A stretch of 64,000 nucleotides of DNA from Bugula neritina (Eukaryota > Bryozoa > Gymnolaemata > Cheilostomatida > Bugulidae), in NCBI GenBank assembly GCA_964035545.1, contig OZ037767.1, positions 10,893,081 to 10,957,080 of the forward strand, in the 5' to 3' direction. The translations under genes were made by a program, and so were the position numbers. Positions within the stretch are counted from its first letter, which is position 1; every line of letters starts with the position of its first letter. The notes under the pieces were generated by a model that did not search any database, was not told where the DNA came from, and saw only the letters and a program-made list of their open reading frames with translations. Shown here piece by piece: positions 53,456 through 64,000 of this stretch.

Positions 53456-56400
53456 ATGTATGTTGCCCAGATATGTTCTCTAGGAGCTACACAGCAGATC
53501 TGAACTGTTGTATACTCTGTATGCTTCTCTACTGGTTGACTTTCTGTTGTCTGACTAACACATTGCCCATGGAAGAGCGGTGTATGGTGAAGGTTGCATT
53601 ATAATGAAATGCCGTTTTTTTGTTGACTAAATTAATCTGCAATGTACTAAGTGTGTAGGTGTTGGAGATAAATAAATAAAACAGCCCACATAATTCTGGT
53701 GTTTTTCTTGAATATACACCAGAACACTGGACTGAGAAGTCAATCAGAGTGTTTTTCAATCAGACAAGCCACAGCACAGTAGCTTGTCAGAGTCTTTTAA
53801 AATTAGAAACCATTTCTGAGTGAATGACTGTTATAGTTAGCTAATAGGTGGGGCAATAATTCTACAGCGCAAGGATAATTTTTTAACTTCCTCACAAAAT
53901 TTTTCCTTTTTCCTTAACAAAAACCATAGGAATTTCTTTCTATAATTTGAAGCAAACAGCTTTTTAGCCATGCAGAAATGCTTTGTTGTGACTTCTTTTA
54001 ATGCAGGAGACTTAGCAGTAGTTGAAAAACTAGTGTAATATGCTGCGTGGCATTATATCTTGTACAGTGTACAATTGCACATTGTATAGTGTATTTGTGT
54101 AGCATATATTGTAGAATGTATCTCATACTGTAGTGTACTTGGTGGAGTACACTACTACTGCGGAGTACAGCTTATAGTATTGAAAATAAATTATTTCTTC
54201 TTTGCTAAGCAGTTTTATTATTGGTCTATGCTTTCTGTTTGCAGTTCTTAAAATGTTGTCATCTGAGACTATTTAGAGTTGAACACAGTTTAACAGCTTC
54301 CGAAAACACCATATCTAAACACTTATCTAAGGCACGATCAACCTGCATTCTAAACCCGGATACACAACTCCAACATAAGAAATAGAGGATTAAAATGCTG
54401 AAATTGATCATTTGCCACTAGACAGAATATATTGCAAGCTAATAACAAATAATCTGAGATTTTAGTCTCCTACTTCCTCCCAAACAAGAACGCAAGTGTG
54501 AGCATTAGATTAGGAGTGCTATATTTACTGCGTAACTACTAATCCTTATCTTGGCAGGCCACCAAAATATACATTTACAAGCTTCTCAGCCAATACCAGA
54601 GATCTACTGAAGACGCACTCTATGCAATAACTGGAACAAGCTGTTACCAATGCACCAATTGTGTCCGTTATTTTGCTGAGTGTGGAAGAGAGACAGTCAA
54701 TTAAGTCAACACTACAGCCAGGATGTTACATATATGGCTATGCAATAGTTTCCTAATGAAACGGGCATTCACATCCGTAGCCCATACCTACTTCTTGCAA
54801 AGTATATCACCCTCCATCATTAAGTTTCGCTTGACTTAGTTACCACCTATGCATATTATTATGTTCTCTTCTTTAGTCACACTGGTTCTTTAATCTTTCT
54901 TTGAATCCAGCTGTTGAATTCACATGAAAAACAGCAAGGCAATGCAACGCAAGACATTGTGCATCATTAGGTGACAGGTGTATCAGTTCTTGCTAGTTTG
55001 AAATGTTGTGATTCGTGACTTATAACATGTAACACATGCATGTATGTATTATATCTTGTAAAGCATTTCTGTTTTAATTTGAATAATAGTGTTCTGTGAT
55101 GACCAACCATATTGCATTTTGCAAGAACGACTGCGTGTATGTTAGTGTATATGATGCATCAACTACTGCAATTCTCCCACAAACCACAAGTAAGCCAAGA
55201 TAGCCTACAGGCTGGGTGTATTCTGTGTATATTTAATGTAAATGGCAACCTATTTCCTTACTGATTCAGTTCTATTAATTATCTTTATCTACAGTGATCA
55301 CTGAATGGCACTGGTAATCCTAAATATATTATAGTATTATAATAATATACAACTAAACCACACCAACTTAAATAACATTGTCCCACACTGTGTGATGGAG
55401 GATCATTCACACTCCAAGACATAAACCAAGTTACCAAGAGAAGCAGTTAGGGGTGGAGGTAGCTACCTCCCTTCACTATGCCTACAGTTGCAGACCATTT
55501 TTCCAAAAATGATAGCCTGCATATATTTCTTTGGTATAGCTTTTACTTGATTATAAATATAGTAGGTAGCTTTTGCACATGCTTAATCTCTTTCAGCAGC
55601 TAGTACAGTGCCCCCCCCCCACCCCAGAGCATTAGGCGAGAGCCTCCTGAAGGCTATGAAAACAGAAAGGTTGTACATCTAATAGATGATTACAAATCTA
55701 GCTGTACTTAGCTAACAGCATGTCTCATTAAATCTTAAGGAAATCAATTAAACCATAATTTTCCGATGGGCAATAAAACAAGATTACAAACTACATGCTC
55801 CCCTCTGTTTTTTATCGTACAAGTATCAAATGTTGTGCAAGTTCTTAAAACTTTCAACTTTTTAAAAGCTTTTCAAATTTTTGTAAGCAAAATTAAAGCT
55901 GGTCATAATTTAGAAACTTGAAAAACTTTACAAAAAATGTGAGACAGAACTTTTTCTGTTGATTATGTATCCAGTGTTGCACACATTGTTTAGTAGATCA
56001 TTATTACCAACACAGAGCCGAAAGCTGGCAATTGTCAACAGCTATTGTTCAATTATTGGCAGCAAGCAGGTATTACAACGCATGGAAATGCTAATTGAAA
56101 GATCTTAAACTCTACTAATAAAGATAAAATCACATCACTTACTCTCTACTAGGCAACAAATGTGTGTGTGTGTACAACTAGACAACATAACCAAGAGATT
56201 GTTAATACAAGATAGCTCCAGCAGGTTTATATACCACAATGCTTCACACAACTTTACAACTATTGCCAATTTATTATACTCAAGGTAGAGTCAGAAAAAC
56301 AAGTTTAAACATTTATATGAAAATACTGATTGGAATTAAATTTAATGAAAAATAAACATATTTATGTTCTGAACGCAAAGATATATTGTAGCTGCGTTTA

Positions 56401-56732
56401 CATGCAATTAGTGTTAACTCTGAAAGGTGGAGAAGCTTAAAAATTTACATGATAGGATTAAGATCTGAAATTAATTTGATTTTTACAAACGTGGACAGTT
56501 ATTAGTGCACAATATAGTATTACTATATTTTAATAAACTCGTTGATATTAATATTTATCATTTAGATTAACTTATAAAAATAGCACAAAGACTATACAAG
56601 TTTATCACAGTTGTATATAAACAAAAGAGTGAGTTGACAGACACAAAATAATTATAATGCTTAATAAATATTACAGTACAAGCTATAGCATGTTATTCCT
56701 ATAGAGATTAGGTGGCTGGCAGGGTAAGACAA

Positions 56733-59700
56733 CTACTCTGTTTTCATACTATTCTGAGAGCTTTGACTGGTCAATTCTTCAAGCTTCTGCTCTTCCTCCA
56801 ATCTTAGTTGCTCTTGCAAGTCTTTCCTCCACTACAGTGTATCAAGCAACATCATTGGACAATATGATTCCATAGCAACCAAACATACTGCTAAACAATA
56901 AATCTGAGAACAATACCAGTACAGTACTGCTATGCTATCAATATACTTAACAGAGGGATGCAGAAGTAAACTTCATAGTTAATCTTATTCTTAGTAGAAA
57001 CTAATAATACTTAATAATTACAAACCATATAAGCTAATCAAGGAGAGAATGCAGACCAGTCTGTCTGCAGGTAAATTCTTGCTAGAGATGGCATTACCTA
57101 CACACTCTCAGCAACTAATCAGTATTTATAGTCTTACAAGTGAGTAGAAAATTTAGTAGGTGTTTTATTTGAAGTTTTAATATATTTCTGTTAATTTTAT
57201 TTACCATAAATATAAAATACAGCACAGTGTTTACTGGTTTGATATAAAGGTATTGTAACAGTAGATTACTTTATGATATTCACTAATAATACATTACAAT
57301 AACTAAATACATTGTCATAAGTTGCAATGTATTGCAATATATTGTTCTATATTGCAGTCTATTGTAACATACTAAATGCATTGTATTTCGCTGCATTATG
57401 TTATAATATTATATTGTAGTATATGTTATAATATTATATTGTAGTATATGTTATAATATTATATTGTAGTATATGTTATAATATTATATTGTAGTATATG
57501 TTATAATATTATATTGTAGTATATGTTATAATATTATATTGTAGTATATGTTATAATATTATATTGTAGTATATGTTATAATATTATATTGTAGTATATG
57601 TTATAATATTATATTGTAGTATATATTATAATATTATATTGTAGTATATGTTATAATATTATATTGTAATATATATTATAATATTATATTGTAGTATATT
57701 ATATTATATACCTGATCTTCAACTATTCTCATCAAGTCTTTGCTGGTTCTAGATTTAAAGTCTGGGATTGGAGGTTCATCGGTCAGCTTAGCCAATACCT
57801 TCTCTTCCCTGTTATACATTAAAATGTTCAATAACATTGGGAAGATAACTCCTGTTTATCAAATGCTGCATTGTTAAAAACATTATTGGTCGAAAGGTGT
57901 CTTCATACATATTATATGTTTTGTTTTGTAGCATAAAAAGGCCTTTTTCTACTCGAGAAGGTGATATACAGTGCGGTTCCATTACTTTGCATTATCCTAT
58001 GCTTGTACAGATGAATTTGTGGTTACGGTTTGCATTAACTTATGGTTGTAGGTTCATTCCATGCAACTGTTTTCAAAAATCAAATCAAAACTTGATTGGC
58101 ACAACACCAGTTTGGACACATAGTGATGAAATAACTAAACAACAACATAATACTATAAAGTATATTGTATAGCATACGGATTTGAGATAGGAAAAGTATT
58201 AAAAGTGCAATAGTCATTATTTTTAAAATAAAGTTTTGGAACTCATGAAAAATACCAAGCAGAGATCACCCAGTAAGCGATGACTCACCCAGCAAGGGAT
58301 GACTCACACAGTAAGGGATGACTCACTCAGTAAGAGATGACTCACACAGTAAGGGATGACTCACACAGTAAGGGATGGCTCACACAGTAAGAGATGACTC
58401 ACACAGCAAGAGATGACTCACCCAGTAAATGATTACTCACCTCAGAGTTGTTCTTATAACAGCTGGCTTTACAACTGGCTGCTTAGGCAGAGTCTTGCGG
58501 GGTGAAAGTTTTGGAACGAATGTAGTGAGAGCAAGTGGAGGCAAGTATCTCTTTGCTAATCCATCAGCCAGTCGATTGCCAGCATTACCAGCAAACAGTG
58601 AAGAGGTTGGAGATTTTTTTTTGTCACTGCTCTTGACAGTTACCTAGAGTTAGGTGTGTATGAGAAAAGTGAGCTGAGAGAAATTGTTGCCACCAAAAGA
58701 GCCTAATGAAAATTCAAAATGGTTGCAAATCAGTATGTTTTCAATTGGAGTACAGAAGTATTCACAAGTTTACAACATGTGTAAACATGCTCTAGTGATA
58801 AAATCTTTTGCAGAAATTAACAAAAAACAAGAACTGTTTGGAGATAGAAATGCATCGATTAGCTTCTCGATTTGCCAGTCGCATCTTGTGCGCCTCATTT
58901 TTAATTTTGTAAAATTTCAGTCAGAATTACGAATTTTGAGTAGCATGACAAAACAAGCCAGTAAGCCAGCATAATAAATAAGACTTTAAGGTTGTATGCC
59001 CTAAATAATTTCACAGCCATAAACACACAAACTACAGCAACCACAAACCTGTCCAACTTTTAGAGCCTCCAGTACCCTTTCATCAAATTCATGAGCACTG
59101 GCTTCTTGCAACGACCTCCATGCCAGATTATACAACCCATCGGCCATCTTGTCTCCCTTCAGATGACTGCAAATCTGTACCAGACCTTGTACGGCTGAGT
59201 ACCTGACACGCCACGACCAGTCTTGAGCAGGTGCTACAGGTATATATATTATATATGCATGTATGTATGTATGTGTGTATGTATGTATGTACGTGTGTAT
59301 GTATGTATGTATGTATGCATGCGTGTATGTATGTATGTGTGTATGTATGCGTGCGTGTATGTATGTGTGTATGTATGCGCATGTGTGCGTGTGCGCATGT
59401 GTGCGTGTGTGTATGTGTGCGTGTGTTGCATCTATACTACTAGCTCCACTAAGATTACATGGCTGATTGTTGACTAAGCAAGAGAAAAATTTCAAAATGC
59501 TTGAAATTTTGCAGATTATTAGCAAAATGTGAAAAACATGAGTTACAAGAGTATATATTGAAAAAAGTAACTTATACCAGAATGAATATGGTAATTTGAT
59601 GGTTTGTACTAGTTACAAAAGCTGACTAAGTGTGTTGAAAATAAAACATATTCATTCCACAACATGGTTGAAACAAGCTACAAGACGGAAGGAAAGATGT

Positions 59701-62700
59701 GGAGGAACTTACGGAGAGTTCCGGAAGCATCTCCTATGACGTGGAAGTGAAGCATATCAAGTAGACCGGCACTGGTCAAAGGAGGCGTGCAGTCGACATA
59801 TCTTACTTCCTCTACGACGTTACGTGACCCGAGGAGAGCTCTCTTCTGAATAGTAGACAGACGGCCAAACATGACGAGTTGCACGAGTAGCTCAGTGTAT
59901 GTAACGGCTACTTCCCACTGCCAACCCTGAATACCGGGTGTGTCTGCCACCTGTAAGTACATAGTATATAGTGCCATCAGTGAACATCACATTGCTTGAG
60001 CAAAATGTCTGAATAATAATAGGCAATCTGTTGTGGAAACATCTCAATGGCTTTTCTGAGAATAAAATATCGAGAGGAGGACTTCAATAAAGGGAGATAA
60101 TTCCAGTTGATTTTGGGTCAAAGTTACATAACCTAGGATTAATAGCTCATCATAATTTAATATAATTGCGATGTAAAATCATCACACACATCAAATAAAT
60201 TACAAGATATATTTTATTGGGAGACGTTCACCAAAATGACACCATGAATGAACAACTTAACATAGTGCCAAGACTGAATGCAAATGTGTTGAAGTATATC
60301 AAAAGATGGAGTTTCTGAATGCTGAACATACCGGAGAGTTGCGGAAAGTTGTAGGGGAGACAACTTCTCTTTCACCATACTTGGTACCAATATTCACTCT
60401 CTTGCCATGCTTGTAGAAGTCCTTTGAGATTGTCTAGTGATCTAAAACAGCCTCAGTATATTATATACCACACTTACACTATTACTTTAGTATACTATAT
60501 ACTACACTTACACTATTACTTCAGTATATTATATACTACACTTACACTATTACTTTAGTATATTATATACTTCACTTCCACTATTACTTTAGTATATATG
60601 CTACAACACCGTTACACCTTTAAGAGTCACTATGAACTATTTTGCAAAAGTAGCATAATTATTTACTAACAATATGTAAAAACATGTAAAAACGAAAATA
60701 TATACATTTATTTATTTCTAGATTGATTTTATTTTTTGAAAATTATTTTTTAGATGATGATAAAAGAATAAGATTTTAAGGAACCTTGAACTGAAACACT
60801 AGTATATATAGTATCACTATACACTAGTATATAGTATCACTAAACACTAGTATATAATACCACTATACACTAGTATACAGATCACTACACATTAGTATAT
60901 AGTATCACTATACACTAATGTATAGTATCACTACACACTAGTATATAGTATCACTATACACTAGTATATAGTATTACTACACACTAGTGTATAGTATCAC
61001 TATATACTAACGAATCACACCTTTCGAGGTGTCTTAGGAGAAAGATACTCCATTTCTGCCTCTTTCAACGTCTGCTGCAGCTCTTTGAGGTCTTCATCTT
61101 TCTCAGCAGCTTCCTCTACAGAAACCTTTGAGAGAAATTCTGCATTTAGATGTCGTTGTGTTCCGGGCTGACCTTGAGTGACATCTACAAGAGTATGTGA
61201 CACTACTATAGCACTGTCCTAGCAGGGTATACATACACACAGCATAGTCAGTATAGCACTGTCCTAGCAGGAATACATATACATACAGTGCAGTCAGTAT
61301 AGCACTATCCTAGCAGGGTATACGTACACAAAGTATAGTCAGTATAGCACTGTTGTAGCAAGTTATAAATGACTGGTTAGAAATAAGATGGGCATACTTA
61401 TATGTATAGGTGTCAGTCATTGCATTGCTTAACTAATTTGTATAACAAAGTGAGTTCTAAGTAATCGTGGACCAGAAAACACCAATTCAGATACACATTA
61501 GAATATTATTAGATTGCAGAAGAACTTTCTAGATTGTCTACTTCATTCAAGATATGATCTTATGGCAACAGAAATCCATAGAAGCAGTACTAAACCATGG
61601 CGTGTTACCTTGTTTAACACTATGATGATGGTGACTAGCAAGGAGTGGGTGATCAGTAGCTCCACCCTCTTCTGTAACTATATCTGTAGGTATAAGTCCA
61701 CAGGCTAAGTTTTGTAGCACATGTAGTGTTGGGAGATTAGCCTTAGCTGCTTCAGCCAGTACCACCAGGGCTGCCGCACCATCAATCCTGCGGTGAAATA
61801 AGAAACATTGAAGACAATGACCCGACTCATTAGCTAATGTGTATATGAAAAATTGTACAAAAATGCGTAGCATACAAATAACATTAAATATCTAAGAAGT
61901 TAATCAAAATGCAAACAATTCTCAAACATGACACTGAACATGTGTTGGAATAACAACTTAGCCACACAACTAAGAGCAAGTCAGCAAATGAGAAATAAAC
62001 TTTACAGATATAGTAACTTAAGTCAGAGAGTGAGGGATACTCTATATAAACACAGTGACTTAGAGTGACTCAGATCGAGATAGCCTTAGAACCAATAGCT
62101 ATTCTCACCAGTTCTCCAGAGACATCCCCAGCCCGCACCTAGCTAGTGAGTATAAAGATTCCTCCACCTGTTTACCGGTTATAGTTACACAGCGCCAGAC
62201 GTCAAGGGCGTGCCAGAGAGAAGGGGCAAGGTCATGCACACTTCGACTTACCGCACTTACATTAGACCTACAAATATAGTCACGTACGCATGTGTAAGCA
62301 ATACAACAAATAATATATATCATAATAACAACATGTTAAATTATGTTCATTACTTTATCTACTAGTAAGTAATATATATAGCTAAGAAAAGTAGTTCAAC
62401 AGTTGCATCACTTTAGCTAAGCATTTTACAACACTGCATATAATATACTGTGCCTATTATACTGTGCTGAATATACTGTATACTATACTAAACTGTACAT
62501 ATTACAGTGTATATATACTGTACATGTTTTATACCATATATTCTACACACCTGGGCTGACTAGTGGCCGATTTAGTAAAGTGAGATCTCGTCTGCATATT
62601 CTCTGTCTCCTTCACCTCTCCAGGATCCAAATCATCGTCTAGAAACATGACTTTGCCAACTTCGATGATGTAACGTAAACATAGATGAGCATTTGGGTAA

Positions 62701-63936
62701 GGACTGTACGCCTCTTGGTATTCATTTAGACCTGCATACAACCATGTTATCGTCTTACTAACCACTGTTATATCATGTAAATATATTATCAGCTGAAACT
62801 CCAGTCAATCTGTAAAGTCATTGTGACAAAAACGCTACTGAAATAAGCCGGTATACTAGATATTTGTAAAAGAAAAGTTTGCACATTTTTTTAGCTTTTC
62901 AAAAAGCACTATTTGCGTAGCATTAAATTTCGTGCATCTCCGGCCAACGAGCTAAAATATTTTCATCTAATAGCTTCATTTCTACATTTGATTCATTTGC
63001 TTATTATTTTCATATTGGTATTTCAGCTCAAAAACCTTTGTACTTCTAGTTTTAAATGTCGGCATATTTTATTTTCTACATTATAATCCAACATCCTGCT
63101 CATCTACAAGGAACTACCAGTCAAACAGCCAGCAATACACAACACTTTCTGATGGTAGAAACTATGAACTGACCATCTAAATACATGTAGAGACGACTCT
63201 TGAACAACTTATGCCCTCTCAGGTCACCGACCATGTGATGATAGAAGAGTCGCAGGAACACCATGTACCCCATCTACAGTGAGATGTAAGCACATCTAAC
63301 TAAATATACAAACATGTACCACGTCTACAGTGAGATGTAAGTACATCTTACTAATTATACATACAAATAGTATCACAGTATATAATAAATGAGATATCAA
63401 CTGTCAGAATCGATATTGAAATATTTTGTGATGAGTTGAGATGTGAGAGAAGTTGGTGCTTTAAGGGATGTTTTAACTTAAAAAAACTCACGCATGTTCA
63501 TAGTTGCTATCCCTGTGAGGAACCCCTGATAGAAAGGGTTTTTGTAAGAACGGGCTAAGGATTTGTTCAATTGAGGCGCAGGAGCAATTATGACTGGATG
63601 CTCTCCCTAACATCACCAATGACCTTTGTCAGGGTTTGAACCTACGACTTCGTTTTCACGCTTTGACCCCTAGACCACCGCTGCTCCCTTGAATGCTCTA
63701 ATTTAAGTTACACATCAAATCCTTACTTTCTGTATACTAAATTTATAAGATAGAGAGTATGTAGAGTTATGTTATGTTATAGCGCTGCAAACCGACATGT
63801 ACTGGTAACCAGTACAAGGTAGTTATTTACCAACACCACACCCATGATGTGGTGTTGGTATAGAAAACAACGTCATCTAGCTGATGAAAAAGACCTTGGG
63901 GTAGTATGCACGATGCATGAGGACATCATCACTAAA
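56733..63936 (-). CDS. Helical-repeat-like protein, C-terminal part (possibly TMEM232-like)
   Basis: Eleven in-phase exons: 63174-63273, 62551-62731, 62109-62267, 61609-61787, 61021-61184, 60332-60433, 59713-59950, 59049-59233, 58441-58643, 57712-57808 and 56733-56831 (stop 56733-56735); 568 residues. A further 42 nt exon at 63895-63936 (FSDDVLMHRAYYPK) would fit in phase but has a weak GTCTTT donor. The start lies beyond the window. Seen: a conserved-looking LDGLNEYQEAYSPYPNAHL region, hydrophobic helices (GAAALVVLAEAAKANLPTL; VAVTYTELLVQLVMFGRL), a segment WRVRYSAVQGLVQICSHL resembling a HEAT-type repeat, then a basic Pro-rich stretch and a Glu-rich C-terminal helix. I suspect TMEM232 on overall layout and size but cannot confirm it. 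Introns are dense in minisatellites. Confidence 0.7.
57412..57706. repeat. Minisatellite, 25 bp x about 12
   Basis: Period exactly 25 bp (TTGTAGTATATGTTATAATA...), each unit with a TATAATATTATA palindrome. It abuts the donor of the penultimate exon of the helical-repeat gene. Confidence 0.95.
58251..58440 (-). repeat. 19 bp minisatellite made of tandem 5' splice sites
   Basis: Read on the gene strand, the true donor GTGAGTAATCATTTACTGG is the first unit, followed by about nine more 19 bp units of GTGAGTCATCYCTTACTGT type. Nearly every unit keeps GTGAGT. Confidence 0.9.
59250..59428. repeat. GTAT / GTGC compound microsatellite
   Basis: Runs of GTATGTAT, GTGTGTAT and GTGCGTGT in the intron upstream of exon 59049-59233 on the minus strand. 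Confidence 0.95.
60454..60595. repeat. Minisatellite, 34 bp x 4
   Basis: Units AGTATATTATATACTACACT..., with starts at 60489 and 60523, period 34 bp. Intronic. Confidence 0.9.
60799..61012. repeat. Minisatellite, about 26 bp x 8
   Basis: Units of CACTATACACTAGTATATAG type. It ends less than 10 bp from an exon donor of the helical-repeat gene. Confidence 0.9.
61208..61362. repeat. Minisatellite, about 50 bp x 3
   Basis: Units begin TATAGCACTGTCCTAGCAGG and end in ACACAGCATAGTCAG or variants. It lies just upstream of exon 61021-61184 in the gene's sense. Confidence 0.9.
63489..63692 (-). mobile_element. tRNA-derived SINE, copy 3 (fullest)
   Basis: The minus strand reads GCAGCGGTGGTCTAGGGG (box-A-like), GTAGGTTCAAACCCTG (box-B-like), then the body GGTGATGTTAGGGAGAGCAT and a tail ending near CTCACAGGGATAGCAACTAT. 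Same body as the copies at 15.3 and 18.5 kb. Confidence 0.8.
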
Positions 63937-64000
63937 CTTACAAAAAGTAAAACATTAGAAATAAATTTAACAGTATTCCAATAGTACTGGTGCTAATAGT

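Noticed and set aside
58251-58440. CRISPR-like regular direct repeats
   Set aside because: Units are contiguous with no unique spacers, in a eukaryotic intron; it is a minisatellite.
59001-59525. 174-codon minus-strand frame with His/Thr repeats
   Set aside because: Joins a real exon (59049-59233) to intronic GTAT microsatellite; the acceptor CTGTAG bounds the true exon.

Overview
This is a window of an AT-rich animal nuclear genome. The evidence is multi-exon genes with GT-AG introns, animal-type secreted multidomain proteins, LINE, SINE, MITE and Ty3/gypsy elements, and many microsatellites. The gene content (F-type lectin with PAN/apple domain, M12B metalloprotease with mucin stalk, plant-type secreted haem peroxidases) suggests an invertebrate, plausibly a lophotrochozoan. 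The species cannot be fixed from sequence alone. All gene models below were assembled by hand from splice signals and phase agreement.

Layout. 1.4-2.7 kb, minus: 3' end of a PAN + F-type lectin gene. 3.4-4.4 kb: a LINE scrap, then a tandem repeat of 271 bp units carrying two perfect type I hammerhead ribozymes, set between two TA microsatellites (a 'retrozyme'). 4.9-31.9 kb, plus: a complete 22-exon gene for a 1262-residue type I membrane metalloprotease of the ADAM/ADAMTS (M12B) clan, with Cys-rich region, Thr-rich stalk and a duplicated SEA-EGF-Cys module. Its introns hold LINE, SINE and MITE remnants, a third hammerhead in the sense strand, and a 6.3 kb Ty3/gypsy element (22.1-28.5 kb, minus) with identical 159 bp LTRs.

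33.6-37.5 kb and 46.5-50.6 kb, minus: two tandem paralogues of a secreted plant/fungal-type haem peroxidase with matching introns. Both lack the usual distal arginine. A small MITE family (TIR beginning TAGGTGCAG) is scattered in and around them. 50.6-56.7 kb is intergenic, with a LINE 3' end and a long GT microsatellite. 56.7-63.9 kb, minus: the C-terminal part of a helical-repeat-like protein (possibly TMEM232-like), whose introns are crowded with minisatellites. One of these arrays is built from tandem copies of the gene's own 5' splice site.

The secreted and membrane genes (lectin, protease, peroxidases) would fit extracellular matrix or innate-defence roles, but no operon-like coupling is implied. 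The most notable signals are the hammerhead retrozymes, the zinc-knuckle third ORF in the env position of the gypsy element with its own splice acceptor, and the altered peroxidase pair.
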